Assembly (NCBI GenBank): GCA_022316685.1
Contig: JAKJHU010000023.1
Span: 8,988,096-9,052,095 of the forward strand
Reading direction: 5' to 3'
DNA: 64,000 nt
Source of the DNA: Progne subis subis
Taxonomy: Eukaryota; Chordata; Aves; Passeriformes; Hirundinidae
Part shown: positions 37,326 through 50,885 of the stretch, piece by piece
How the letters are laid out: each line of letters begins with the position of its first letter
Position numbering within the stretch: the stretch's first letter is position 1
Translations under genes and position numbers: made by a program
The notes under the pieces: generated by a model
What the model saw: the letters and a program-made list of their open reading frames with translations, nothing else
What the model was told of the DNA's origin: nothing
Databases searched by the model: none

Positions 37326-40300
37326 CAGGAAAAGGTCTGAATCTGCTGTACCTAGCCAGTGTTTTTATTTCTTGTTATTTTGATTTGCAATCCCTTATTC
37401 TTAAAGAACTGGTTCCCCCCTCGGGTTGCTTGAGTGCCACCTAAGGCACAATTAAGCACAAACTCTTTGTTTATCCCAGGTAGGTCCCAAATGACTCACA
37501 GCAGCTGTTCAGGGGAGTTTCCCGGTTTTCCTGCATGTTGAGAGGTTTTCTGGATTGTGTCAGTGAGGGAAATGAGTGCAGTCCTCAGGGAGGGCTGCAC
37601 CTCTGGGCATTTCAGCTGTCAAACACTTCAGAGCATCTGTGGAGTGCCTGAGGACTGTGAAGCTTAGCTGAGTTTAGCTGGACCCTGTGGGAAGGACAGT
37701 TCCAGTTCCTGGGGCTAGCTTCTACTTTCTACTGCATTTTAAGTACCCGCTTTGAAGCAAAATGGAAGAAGGTGGAAATAATTGTCCTGGAAAGTTTACA
37801 TGACTAAGCAGTATCCTGTTCACTGCTTTGATTCTTGGAAATGGTCATACTCTTTTTGCTAAAATTTTCTGGAAAAATGAGTCAAAATTAGATATCACAT
37901 ATGGACAATTTAAGCTCATACAGATGAAGCCGTGCAAGGAATATTTAGCTCAAATGCAGGTTTTCTAATAAGAAATGTCCAGCCACTTTCCTAACAGGCA
38001 GCACTACTGAATTTGTTATGACTAATCCTTGGTATTGATCTTGTTGGCTGGTTGTAGAAAGACAGTTTGTCTGACTCCAGTAATTACATTTAGTTAATTA
38101 GAATAAGTGGCTATGCCATTTGTCAGGATCACTGCTTACTTGCCTGTTTTCTTGTTTCAAGCATGGGTTCTCTTAGGCTGCACCAAAGACTATCAGACCA
38201 TGGAATAAAGTTCCCACAAACTGATTTTTTCTTTTTATATCTGAAGTTGTCTCTATTCAGTAGCTAAGCCAAGCATTTAAGTAACCATTTGGCATGATTT
38301 TCAGGACTTCCAATAGGAAATGCTTGCAAAAATATATTTATTGTCTAGCAGACATACATTGTGTCTATCCAGCTGGGGTATTTTAGCTATGGCACTACTC
38401 CTGCTGAGTGTCATACAGTACTAGACCTTCATTTCAAGAAGACAATCTCTCTTCAGTGAGTGTTTGCAGCTACTTAGTGAGTCCAAGACTATGGAGATAA
38501 ACTTCAGAACAAATGAGATGGAGGGTCCTAGGTTTTGTAACCTTGTCACACTGCATCTTAACTAACTCTCTGCCTGGACATGCCTCTGTTCTGATGCTGG
38601 GCTTAAGAGCTGTCCATTAAAGGGATTTTAAAGTGGTGACAGCATAGATTTTAGCTATTCCTGATTGTCCCGTTTTTCAGTTCTGAAGGCAGTGAGCTAG
38701 ATTTTTTTCTGAGTATTGTCAATAAGGCTGCACTAAACAGCTTTTAGTCTAGGGACAGAGAAGGAAGAAGGTCTTTCTCCCTCTGTTTCTCTACAGGAAG
38801 GAGGTGAAAGCAAGGCATTATTTTGATGTATTTAGAAAATGGGAAACTTTCTGTGTTGCTCACAAAGACTCATGCTGATTAGGAGAGAATTGGAACATTG
38901 AGTGCTCATCTGGAACAGGAACAAAGGAGAGGTGACGAGCCTGTGATGTGTCTCCCCAGTGAACACTGCAAGTGAGTTCTCCTGCCCCAGCTCTCAACTC
39001 CAGCACAATCTTTGACCTCATGTCCTCCTCCAGGGATTCAGAAACCCTCCTCTATGTCCCAGGGAACCCTGCTCCATAATAAGGCAGGGCTGGGAACCAG
39101 GAGAGCTGCCTCTAGGAGCAGGTGGTGAATGCAGAAGTTCTGCCCTTCTGCTCTGCTGCTGAGCACTAGGAGTTGCTTGTGGAGTCAGGAATCCAGAGGC
39201 TCTGGGGCCAGGCTGTGCAAAAGGCAGCTGGGCTGGGCTGTATGCCATGATGCAAGGTGAGGCCTAATGCCTCTGTTCTGAACACTGCATTTCATTTGGA
39301 TGTACATACCTGAACAGCACTGGACTGTTGGGATTACATTTGTATAACACCACAACACGGTCACTGGCAGACTGCCTGTAGCAGGCTGAACCCATTTCTG
39401 TCCCCTTTCTCTGTGAGTCCTTCAAAACTTAAAGTGTGCTGGGAAGTGCACTGAGTTTTCTCACAAAAAAAGGTAAGAGACGCTCAAATAATGTTAACCC
39501 TTTGTTTAGGTATGTTTTCATAACAAAAATACAACACATGAGATCATTCTGGTCACAACCTTACTAGTGGGTCTAACAGGTCTTTTGGTTCTGGTCATGT
39601 GGGCCTCAGACAAACCACATCTCTGGCTTTCTTTAATGAAATTTTTTTTAAAAAGTTGCTTGATACCAAAAACAACCTATCCTCACAGCTTTCTGCATCA
39701 ATCAATGGGATAATTAATGACTGGCCAAGAAAAACAAAGCAAAGACCAGAACTAGAAGCACAGTTTGAGGAAAGGGATGCTTTATGGGGCACCCGTGGAA
39801 ACTGAGGTTAGTTTCTGACACCCTGTGGTGTGCTAACAGCTGTAGCAATCAGTATCCAAAGACCTGCTTGGATGTTTCTGAGATGAAATCAAGCTTCATA
39901 TACTGCTGGTTTCTCCTGGGCCCCGTAGATGCCCAGGGAAGCTCAGAGGCATGATTGGTAGCTGCTATGGTGTCGTGGTTGTAATATGGCAAGAGTAGCA
40001 CCTTCCCAGGCAGAATAAACCTCTCCACAGGCTTTCAAGGCTAACTACTGCATATATGCTTCCAAAATTCTTCTTTCTCAAAGGACAGTCCAACAGATAA
40101 GCTGTGTCAGGATCCTGACAGACTGTGCCAAGTTGGACTGATCCCCAACCTGGAAAATCAGAGCTGTCTAGAAGAGTGAAAGAGAAGGACGACTCATTCT
40201 CACACAGCACCCACAGGACTTGAGCTCCCTTTGCACAGAGTTGTCATCCCTTGGTGCCTTTGGAGCTCGGGTTTAGTTTGCCCTTTGCAGTGGGCACTAT

Positions 40301-43300
40301 CCCACAGGGTCTGAGTAGGGATGGCAGTGGCAGGAGCCACCAACAGTCCTAGAGGAAGCAAGGTAGTGAGAGATGTCCAGAATCCCTCTGGCAGCAGCAG
40401 AGAAACTGCTGCAATGTGAGTCTGAGGTTCACACAAGATGCAGGGGCAGGCAGGGGACAGGGCATAAGCCCAGACAGGGCCAGGGAAGCTCCACATGGTT
40501 CAAATCTTAACATTTGTCTCACTCTAAAGGAGTTTCACAGTGTACTCTTTTATAACAAATATTTTATTTTGATTGGATACTGATAAGGTGAAATATGAAT
40601 GAACACACACTTAAAAAGTAGGTTTACTTTTCTGCAACTCTTCAATACTACCATGAAGTACAGTATGAAATATTAAGACACTGCTCAAAGGATGTGTTTC
40701 TGGAAATAGTACCAAAATATCTTGACCACCTGAATAGCTCCCTCAAACCAAGATCACCTTTTTTTTTGACATAGAATATTTGGGTTGATAAGGAATAAGA
40801 TGAGCTGAAAACAGTGTTGAACACAGCATCTTGTATTTCTCCTTGTCTAGAAATGACATTCTCAAGACCTTGGTGCATGCACTTATTTCAGCGTGCAGGC
40901 GCACAAAGCAGTTCTGGAGGAGTTCAAGTGTGGTGGAGAGGATTGCATGAGCAAATTCCTGTAACCCTGGCAACATCCTGTCCTGAAAACCTCCAGCTTC
41001 TTCCTTTGGATGTCTTGTTTCCCTTAAATCTAGCAACTAGGTCAAATCCTCTAGTTCTGTGATGTGTGAAGCTAAATGCTTCAGGTGATTATAGAGATAC
41101 TTCTAAGAATGGCAGTGAGAAGGACTTTTTTTTTTTTTTCCTATTTTTTGAAAAACAAAGTACTATTGTACTGTGTAGTTCACAATTAATTCACATACAT
41201 TTTTGGCTGTTTTTTTCCCCCTAGTGTTAATATCTGTGCTAGCTTGTGTGGATGCATTTGAGTACTTCTCCAGGTTGAAACATTTTAAGAATTGCAATAT
41301 AAATGAGAAAAATCCCTTCTCAGAAGTAGAATGAAGAACCAAGGGTAAAACAGTGAGGATCAATTTTCCTGGATTTTCTCTGTATATTACTCTTTATAGA
41401 GAAGCAGGCATTCTTTAGACTGATCAGATAAAAATGAAAGAGCAGATCGACAACAAAAAAAAACCCATTTGAAAATCAAGGAGGTTATGACAGTGGAAAA
41501 ATGGCACTCATTTAGACTTTGTAATGTACTTTAAACAATACGTTTATTCAGCAGAATAGGTGCTCAAATAGACATATTCCATCACAGAAAGCCTTACAAA
41601 TAATTAAACACTATTGTGTTTTCAAGTGAACCCAGTCATTCTTAACTTAATTATAAAAAATGCCATAAACAAATTTGAATTCAAAATGCTGAATGCAGTC
41701 AAACTAGAAAGCAATATTAGGCAATATTCATCCCATAATTCTAAAAGAATAATTGAAGGCAAGGAACTAGGTGAGAAATGGTATAGAACATAACATAGAT
41801 TTGTCATCTCCTGACAGTAGATTGTGTCAGTCTAACTTAATACTTAGCCCTCATGATTCAATTCGTTTTTGATAAAAGGGGAATGAAATAGCTTCAATCT
41901 GCCTGGACTTAGATAAAACATTTCCTCTCTGGAAATGATTAACAGGGTTGGATTTTTTGGTGTTAATTTGTATATGATAATTAAGGAAATGTCTGATAAA
42001 CAAAGTGCAAGGGGCGAGGGGAACTAATCAGTAGTAGAAAAAAGAAGATTTGGGTACTGGATATGGGACTCAGAAATTTCTTGGAGTTTGGCAGAAAAAG
42101 TAGAAACAAGCTCATGAGTTCTTGCTGGTAACAGCTGGGAGGGAGGAACAGCACAGGAACAAAAGGATGACTTTAAATCTTGACATAATAAAGAAATAAT
42201 GACATTATAGAAGTCAACATTACAAGGTCGTTAAATAGCTAAAATTCCTGCTGTGAGCTGGAGTTCATCAGCTGGAAACAAAGGACGAAGGAACAAGTCT
42301 TTGTTATTCTAAGCAGCTGCAGGGCGAGCTGGTTGAGATGCAACTGTGGGAAGGCAAATGCTGAGCTTGTGACTGGATCAGGCAGAGTACTTTCAGCAGA
42401 TATTTACCCTCTGTGAACCACTGATAAGGTCCCACCCAAAACACAGCACAGGGTTGTGGTGATTTTTTCTTTCTGAAGAGGAGTAAGAACAAGGCTAAGG
42501 AGAGGAGAACCAGAAGAAAGGAAACCCCGTTTTCTGGCGGCTAAGCAAAGGGCCTCACTGCATTTAACTGACCTTAATGCTGGTACGAGAACAAGTGGAA
42601 ATAAACCAGGACAAGAATAATTTCCAAGTGGAAATGTGCCCAATGTATTTAAACAGTAGATGATCACTGATATGAGTGAAAAATAAACATAGATACTTGT
42701 CTCTTTATGGAAAAATGTGTGTGATGTGGCTCATAGAAAAAACCAGAAAACTAGATCTAATGATCCGAGAAAATCCTTTCTCTCTTAATCCCCTCACATG
42801 GTCTTATCCTCAGGAAAACAAGAAGAATTTGTGCAAAAATCCACCAACTTGTCTTTCAAATGGGCATGAAATGGGAAAAGGGGACATAGTTAATGTCTTT
42901 CTGAGTATTTATCTGATCAGATAGCCAGTAGAGTGCTTTATGCTGAAATATTTTCTTATTAGAATAAACAGAACAATTTGTTCAAAATACAGTTTCTCAG
43001 TATCAAGTAGTAAGTAGTGAAGAAATATTCTCACTTATTCAATCACCATTATCAATACCCTTACTAATACTCATCTAAAAACAACGTGTAAAGCATTGAA
43101 GGGTCTATACAGAGGAGCGTTATGACGTATAGACCTGTGCAGAGGAATAAAAATACAGAATAGAAATAGGTTGTATAAATTCAGCAATTGTTTAGATAAT
43201 TCCAACTACGTGTTTTAGATGAAGGGAAAGTCTACAAATGTCTGCTAAATTGTTGAATCTCTTCTGAGACATCTTATACTCTATATCAGATACAGGATAT

Positions 43301-45620
43301 CCAAAATAGAGCATACAAGACTGAGAGGGCCAAATAGTAAAATGGGTGATGATGCTAGCAGAAACTTTTGCCTACTGCAAGGGGTCTGCTGAAAAAGGAA
43401 AAGCGCTGCAGGAGATGGATATGAGGTTTGCATATGACAAAATTATCCCTGAAATCCAGCTTGTTTATGAGTCTGTTGCTTGTATTTTAAAAGGTCTCTG
43501 TGTAGTTTGCAAAGTGAGACAGTGGTATGATGAAAAGAAATTTCATTTATTGAGATCTACAAGTAGCACAAACATTGCCTGCTATTGCTGCAGTTTTCAG
43601 AGACTCCGCTTTTAGGTATTTTTTTCCATGCATTTGAAAACAAACCCAAAAGCTGCTTTATATGACTGAACATAAGAACTTAAATAATTGTCCTTTTGTA
43701 TTTATTTTTTTCTCTTTAATGTAGAAAATATTGCAGAATCACTGATGCAATTATTTTCTTCCTTTGTACCTATGTAATGTCTTCCACTTGACTATGAGGG
43801 TGTCATTATGGTAAAGGCTTTTCTTTCACAAGTAAAAACAAAAGTATTGATGTTACTTCTGGGAATGATGATAAAACTGTTCAGTTGTGGAGGGTCATAC
43901 GTGCTGGTAGTTACTTTTATATTTAGAATCGGAAATGACAATCTGAAATCAGAATGTCTCATTAGTAGTAATGCATGTTAATTTCTGACAAGTGAAGTAT
44001 TCCCAAGGAAATAACAGATGTTGGAACTACAGTGAATTACCTATGGCTTAAGATACTTCAAAAAGTGGCAAAACATTATAAAAATTCCTTAATTGCCTAG
44101 AGTAATAGTGTGAATCTGTCTTTGCTACTTTGCTACCAAATTTTTACTAGGTGAAAAAAATTTGAAGGCTCTGACAGACTACTAAAGAAACTCTGTTTTT
44201 GCACATTTTGATCTCTTCTTCCCTAACAGCAGCTTTTTCTCCATAGTTTTTTAAGTTTAAGAAGAAAAATAAAAGTTTTAGATTCAAGAGATTAGCAATC
44301 ATTTCAGTTCAGATCAAGGCAGATGCATTGGCACAGGTCTGTATCCAAAGAGGCCTTTTGCTTATTGGAAAGCTCAAAACCAGCCTTACAAAGAACTTAT
44401 TTGTAACTTGGGTTGGTCTGAAGTCCTTGCTCAGGACAAAAGCTAAGCTTGGCTATATCTGACTCAATAATTATTTTTTGAGACAAAGCTGAGCTGAAAC
44501 CAAATCTAAACTATTATAGTGACTACACCTTCTGGGCCGTTATCTGTATATGGACATGAAGGAATAATGCATTATCTATTCTAGGTGACTGAAATGAAGC
44601 GGAGTCTGGAGTGGCACCAGACAAAGGCTGGTCAAGAAGATCTTTGTTTGATGGCACCTCCAGTCATGTTTTATGTGAAGGCCTTTGAACCTGTGAGGAT
44701 GAAACTTCCCTCAGGCTCTCTGCTTTTATTCCAGCCATGAAGCAATGAGTAAGCAGTTTTCAGGACAAAACCTCCCCGCAGAAGTGACTGCCAAAATATC
44801 TGCTCAACAGCAAGGTGATGTGTGATGCCCAGGTCAATGGTGTTGCACCATTGTTCTGGAGACCTTTTCACTGGGGGTGATCACACGTCTTGCTGGCAGA
44901 GGGCTGTCCCATCTGTCCTCTTGCTTCCTCATCCATGCTGCATTTTCCCACATTTCTCCCTCTCTTCAGGGTGTTGGATTGTTATATCCTTACGTAAGGG
45001 ATTTTGAGTACTTTTTCTCAAGAATCAAGAGACATATGCTATAGTTTGCCATATGTTTAAACACCGGTGATTTTCTGAGAAACAGGCTGTGGATGCCAAC
45101 TCCAGATTTGAGTGAGAAGTGTCTCTGAGGGCCTCCGAAGTGATGGCTGCTGAATCCTTCTTTCCACCACCAAGACGTGGGACAAGTGTTGTGTCAGCCC
45201 ATGCTAGAACCATCACACCCCAGATTTTTTTGCTACTGCCTTGTTTCAGAAAGTTTAATGTACTATATTTCCCCAACCTGATATCAATGGCTTATCCTGA
45301 AAGAGATGGAGTAAGGTGAAGCGGATCTAAAGAGCTGAGGAGTAAACACTCTCCACTCTCTCATGAGGGAAAATACATCTTTATTGCCAGAAAAATGCCT
45401 AAAAATATGAAATAGAGAGCAAGTGAAATCACTATGAAATGCACCAACAAAACTCTTCAAGAGAATCAGGGTGGAGATGTTACTATTATGTCTGCACTTA
45501 AAACATAGGAGGAATGCACTTGAAACTCTTGGAATTACAAGAACCCCTGAGTGTGCTGTGAAAGACATTTGGTGAAGGCAGTGCACAGGGAGAGATCAAA
45601 CCCCTCAGAACAGAGAGGGG
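37326..45620. other. Intergenic, no gene recognised
   Basis: I can support no gene in these 8.3 kb. One area near 41700-42050 looks like a very old LINE remnant. The remainder is unique-looking AT-rich DNA with short chance reading frames. Confidence 0.7.
41700..42050 (+). mobile_element. Possible ancient CR1/L3-like LINE remnant
   Basis: Conceptual translation of the + strand gives fragments such as DKRGNEIASICLDLDKTF, which resemble the reverse-transcriptase segment around the catalytic YLDF-KAFD block of CR1-clade LINEs. It is interrupted by stops. The similarity is weak and boundaries are guesses. Confidence 0.35.
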
Positions 45621-46004
45621 TGTCACCGAGACACACAAAGCAGTCACACGCAGACGAGAGATTTTCGCAGAGGTTCTTCCGATCCAGCTCCCAGCTGAGA
45701 GAGCGGAGAGAAGGGAGCCCCTTTGTTTATTTTTACTTTTTATACATTTGTGGGTCTAGCAGAAGATTGGCTTTTTGGGGTTTCCACCCCTCAGCCTCAG
45801 TGGCCAGACCAATTGTCAGTTACAATTATTTTCAGGATAGAAATATGCAAACAAAGGACAGAGAATGAAAAACAAAGGATTTGTTCATGTTACATCTGTG
45901 GGAAAGGTAGAAAACTGCTCTAATATTGTACAGTTACTAAAAGATCTGACTCCATTTATGAATTCAAAAGGCTAATAAAAAAACTCAGAAAAACCAGGGT
46001 AACA
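45621..46004 (-). mobile_element. Solo LTR, family A copy 2 (ERVK-like), 6-bp target duplication
   Basis: A 384-bp element runs from TGTCACCGAGACAC to CCAGGGTAACA with exact GAGGGG duplications at 45615-45620 and 46005-46010. It is colinear end to end with the copy at 2479-2865, including shared blocks CCACCCCTCAGCCTCAGTGG and GGAAAGGTAGAAAACTGCTC, differing by substitutions and small indels. The minus-strand TATAAAA and AATAAA motifs are about 15-20 bases apart. The different target duplication proves independent insertion. Confidence 0.92.
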
Positions 46005-49000
46005 GAGGGGAAAGGAGCTCTTGAGAGTGTTTGTGGCAGAATCCTGTTTCTATTTCAAATGCTGTTTTGTCAATATGTTTGTGTTGCTGATGTGCTTGGA
46101 AGTGCTTGCTCAGAGAAAGATCCCTGCATGCTGGGCCCTGACCAAAGGCCATCCTTGCACCCCACAACAGCTGACAAGCTTCCCTGGGTGGGCATGGATG
46201 GGGTGGTAGACAGCGATTGCAGAATCAGCAGGTGCCCTTTTCCATGTCAAAGCTTCAACAGCCATGCTGCAAAAGGCAGCTTGAAGAGGACAGTGGAGTA
46301 GGCACAGAATGGGAAAGCTGAGGAGAGCTTTTGTAGAAATAATTATGCACCAAAGCACTTAGAGATGCTTTAAAAACTCCATCAAAACAGTGTTGCCTGG
46401 CTTCTGTGCAGTGACAGACGATGAAACATCCAGTTGTGTTAGGTCAGGTATGGCAGAAAACAGGGAGAAAGCAGACTCCATACAGTCTGGCTCCTGGGAT
46501 CTGGGGCTCTGAAGCCATGAAGCAGGTGCTGGGCAGAGACTCCTGGACTTCCCTGCCACGCAGCCCTGCAGAAAAAAAGTCTCCTACTTAAAATCCAATA
46601 GAAAATTTAAAGACTACAGTTTTACCACAGGTTCCGTTTCAGTCTTTGTCATTCAGATATCTGTTTTTCTAGGCAAACAGTCAGGAAACACATCTGTAGT
46701 TCAAAGAGAATTCAGTCTCTAGGTATGATCTGTGACAGAAACACACAGGAGTAAGCCATTCCCTGTCATTGTTCCCTGTATCCTACCAGTATTTGGGAAA
46801 CCATCAGCAGCCGTACAAAAGCATTTTTTCCAGTAAGAAAAGACTATTTCAAATCAGGAGAAAAGTGGTAAATCCAGCAAGCTGACAGACCCTGTGTGCA
46901 AGTGTGTGTGTGCATGTGTGTAGGCAAAATGCAATCAGTGCACAAGGGAGGGAAAAAGACAATACCTTTACCTCACAGCAACATTTTGAGGGCTGTAGAG
47001 AGTGTGGTATTTAATTATGCTTTGCCTGCACAAATGTTTTACGCCCATATAGTCAAATAAATTTAATTTTCTCTTAAGACGTGTAGCCACTCTATCAGCA
47101 GTATCATTTTTGATCAAACATACTGGTGCAGATGGAATAGAAACTATTTTTCAAAAGCAGATCACAGTCAATTGTGAGATCATTTTCTGGCCATGTGCCC
47201 CAGCTTCTCTTTCTGACCTGCAGACCACCTTCCTTCTTGTCCCTGCTTTTATTTGCTCTCTAAAAGCTAGAAAACTGCTTATTTAGAAAATAGTTTATGC
47301 TTTATTTGAATGTGGTTTGTCAAGTTAGCAGTGCCAGGTGCTGTCTCCAGATTGACAGCTGTCACTGGGTTGGTCTGTGATCTACTGGGATCAGTCTAAT
47401 GCACAATGTCCATCTCCTGTGCAATAAACCAAATACTTTCACCCCTTAGGCACAGACAGGAGCTGCCACAGGTGCATGTGGAAGACATAGTGGAAAGGCA
47501 TTTAATGACCCTGCTTTTTCAGTACGTCTTGTGCTAGTGCTTTTTCATCCATTCCCAAGGTGCTCTGCCTTGACTGTTGTCCTTTATGCATGCAGCTTTG
47601 GCATTCACCTTCTGCAAATTAACAGTGTAAAAAGCCCCTTTCTCTCCCTGTTCACAACAAGCAAACACAAAAAATACTGTGGAAAAAAAGTAAAATTTAA
47701 AAAAATCCATTCCCCCTCTGCTGCAGGCAACATCATCTCACAATCCTTTTCAGAAATACACCAGGCTCCAGCTTAAGGATGACATATTTTGTTCTTTCCA
47801 CAACTCTGACAAGAAGGTTGTTTTAAAACCTCGTTGCTTTGATGTCTTGAAGCCATTATCAGACACTGATTACAGGGTTACATGCCATCAAGGATGCGAC
47901 GATCTATACACATCCTGTGGTCAATTCATTCTTGAGTGTATACTGTGAAAGTCTTATCATTCTATGATTGCCCCTAGCTTAGGCTTCTTCTATCATCTAT
48001 CATTTGAGCTGTAAGCTTGTTAGAGGAAAGACTATTGTTGCATTTGTTGGAAGTACTATGTGTCCCTCAAGAATTAAATGAATAATGTGTTGCACTTGTA
48101 AAGACTGAATGTGGGCTTTGAAAGGCAAAGCAAAATAAAATTATTAAGTAGCAAAACTGGTGAATTAAAAGGAAGCAAATGAAAAACTAAAGCTTAACAA
48201 AAACATGGGTGATCATGTATTTACATAAGAAACACCTCAGCAGAAGACAGAGAAAATAAGGGGTATCAGATATGGAGACTATCAGAGTAAACAGTTAGAG
48301 AAGGATTTTTGAGAAACAGTAAATATAAAAGTGAATGTGTTGGGCTTACCTTGGGTGGCTGCCAGGTGCCCACCAACCCCCTCCATCAACAGGACAGGAT
48401 GACAAAATGCAAAGAAAACTTGATGTGAAAGGTGATGATAATTGAAGTGTATATCTTAATTACCCTGGTTCCTGAAGAAGCTAAGCACAATCTCTTTTGC
48501 TGCAATGATATGTCCACCATTAGATCCCTTATCAATAATTTTCAAACTTGCTGTTTAGTTTTAAACAGATTTGCCAAAATCCTGAAGGTCTCAAAGACAC
48601 TGTGTTTCCACTCATTTTCTTGCTCCAAGTCGAGCTCAGAATGTGCCACCTGCCATGGGAAGAGCCAAGGGATGCTCTGTGTCTTCAAGGCCTCTTGTGA
48701 GTTGTGTTTCCTGGCTGACTTTCAGCTGCACAATGCACAAGGCCAAGAGAAGAGTCCTCTCCTCTGTCAAAGGTTGTGTCCTAAGGAGATTATCTGGCAT
48801 TAATTACTACTAATGAAAAAAAAAATCCAACCGGCTAATAGCAGTTTTCAAAATTAATATTATTACTTTCTCCCTGCAGTGTTCCATTGTGTTTACTGAC
48901 ATGGTGAGTTCATGCTGCAACCTTCATGCAATTCAACTGCCTACAGAAATCCACTGGAAACTGGGCTCTGCCACTTCTGGAACTAATTCTTGAATTTTTT

Positions 49001-49754
49001 TTGTCAAAGTAATACTTCCCCTACAGCAGTTAGCAAGCACAGTTTTGGTGTGTACTAGACATCACAACACTTATTCCCACCACCGCTGCTTTATCTGATG
49101 GGAAATTTATCCATTGCAACCCAGCAGAAATGTCCCCTTCTTAGTTTTCTATGGCACAATTTGCTTATGAAAGGGAAAAACAAACAAACAAAAAACCCCA
49201 AACCCAAACCTGACAGAAGAATTCATTGCTATAATTTAGGGAGGTTTCAGCAAAATTAATGAGGTGCCATTACCAAGGGAACATGGGCTGATTTCTGCAT
49301 AATTACTAGTATTTGTATAACCATCAGATCCAATGTATTATTTCCACAGGCTTGAAGCAAGAACGAGGCTCCTTTGAGCTAGTGTGCATGCATAATACAT
49401 TTTGGTGTCCAAGCACACCCCAGTAGGAAATGAATAGGGACCAGTTCAAAGTCACAGTGCAGCTGCCTGTTGGTTTTCTCAAGAGCGAGGCATGAAAATA
49501 AACCAGGATGTGAACTAATAGGCTGTTCATTTTACTATAATATCCCGTTGTTATTAATTGACAACAGCTGTGTAGCAAGTTGTGTGACACCCACTGCTGG
49601 AAGAAAATAGCTCCAAGTGAATTGAATGCATAGGATCCTAAAACGAGGCAGATACCATATAGAAAGAAAAATCACATCCCTGTCTGCTCCTACAAGGGGA
49701 GTTTCTTGCTTCACATTTACAATATCAGTGCCTGTTCTTGTGTAATGCCGGCAC
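46005..49754. other. Intergenic, no gene recognised
   Basis: No coding sequence, RNA gene or clear repeat is seen beyond a short (TG)n near 46895-46920. Confidence 0.7.
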
Positions 49755-50030
49755 AGTTCCGTGTGCTGGAAGAGCTCACCAAGCTACTTTCAGTAATGTG
49801 CCAGCAGTCCTGGCTGACCGGGGAGGTGCCTGTTGACTGGGGGTTGGTAGATGTGACACCCGTCTGCAAGAAGGGCCAGAAGGAGGATCCAGGGAATGAG
49901 AGGCCTGTCAGCCTGACAGGGAAGCAGACATGGAGCAGATCACCTTCAGCGCCATCACATGCTAACCAAGGGATCAGGCTGAGCTAGCACGGCTTTAGGA
50001 AAAGCAAGTCCTGCTAGACCAACCTGATGT
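49755..50030 (+). mobile_element. CR1 LINE fragment from the ORF2 reverse transcriptase
   Basis: The + strand translates to LTKLLSVMCQQSWLTGEVPV and VTPVCKKGQKEDPGNERPVS, the N-terminal fingers region of CR1 reverse transcriptase. It is followed after a small disruption by nucleotide sequence for GIRLS and HGFRKSKSC-like blocks. Both ends are truncated, and the right end runs directly into a pyrimidine microsatellite. Confidence 0.88.
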
Positions 50031-50105
50031 CTCCCTCCCTCCCTCCCTCCCTCCCTTCCTTCCCTCCCTTCCTTCCTTCCTTCCTTCCTCCCTCCCTCCC
50101 TTCCC
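50031..50105. repeat. (CCCT/CCTT)n pyrimidine microsatellite
   Basis: Seventy-five bases of alternating CTCC and TTCC units on the + strand start exactly where the CR1 fragment ends. It is pure pyrimidine and thus able to form triplex (H-DNA). Confidence 0.95.
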
Positions 50106-50885
50106 CACAATTCTATAATTTTAATGTATTTTCACTATTCAGAATAAATCTCGCTGCAGATGAAAACATCTGCTCTCATTGATATAATCATCAATACCTC
50201 CCTCCACCAAATCAAAGCCAAGTCATTCCTGAAGTTTGTTCCTATGCTTTCGAGAGCATGTGTTCACATTTTTCACACTGCTACTAGTGCAGAACAACTC
50301 CCAGATGATTTTTATGCCAGTGGGAATGAGAAAAATGTAAAATCTTAAAGATTAGTAATGACAGGAGGCTTTCTACCACCTTTGTCTGTTAGGAGCCAGG
50401 GTGAGAGCAAACACTGCTTGGAAAGATCAAGTGGAGACCACTGAAGCTTAATGAACATGGATCTGATCCATGATGCTGTGAAATCAGTTCCCTGTGACTT
50501 TAATGGATTTTCCCTTGGCTAATACAGAGCTATTTCTTTAAACTACACTAGTCAGGCCAAACTATTACAAGACAGGTAAAGTGATGCTTTCTGACCCCCT
50601 TGATGCCCTCTCTGCCTGCCTCAAGAAAAGTGACCAACTCCTAAGTGGTGTGGGGTGTCTTACTTGACTTTCCCTCACCCCATTTGATTCAAACTGAATC
50701 AGTTTTTCTATGAAAGGACTGCCCCTGGCCCATGTCACACCCTGTGCACGGAAAAGAAAATGTGCTTTTCCCCTGTATGACTACTGACAACAGTGCTGAA
50801 GTACGAAGCAAATACAAACCCTGATTTGTGAGGGAGAACTTCTGTGTTGCCCTGAAGTAGCTAAATTTCAGTCTCCCTAGGAGAG
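50106..50885. other. Intergenic, nothing recognised
   Basis: Unique-looking sequence between the microsatellite and an LTR; no gene or repeat seen. Confidence 0.7.
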
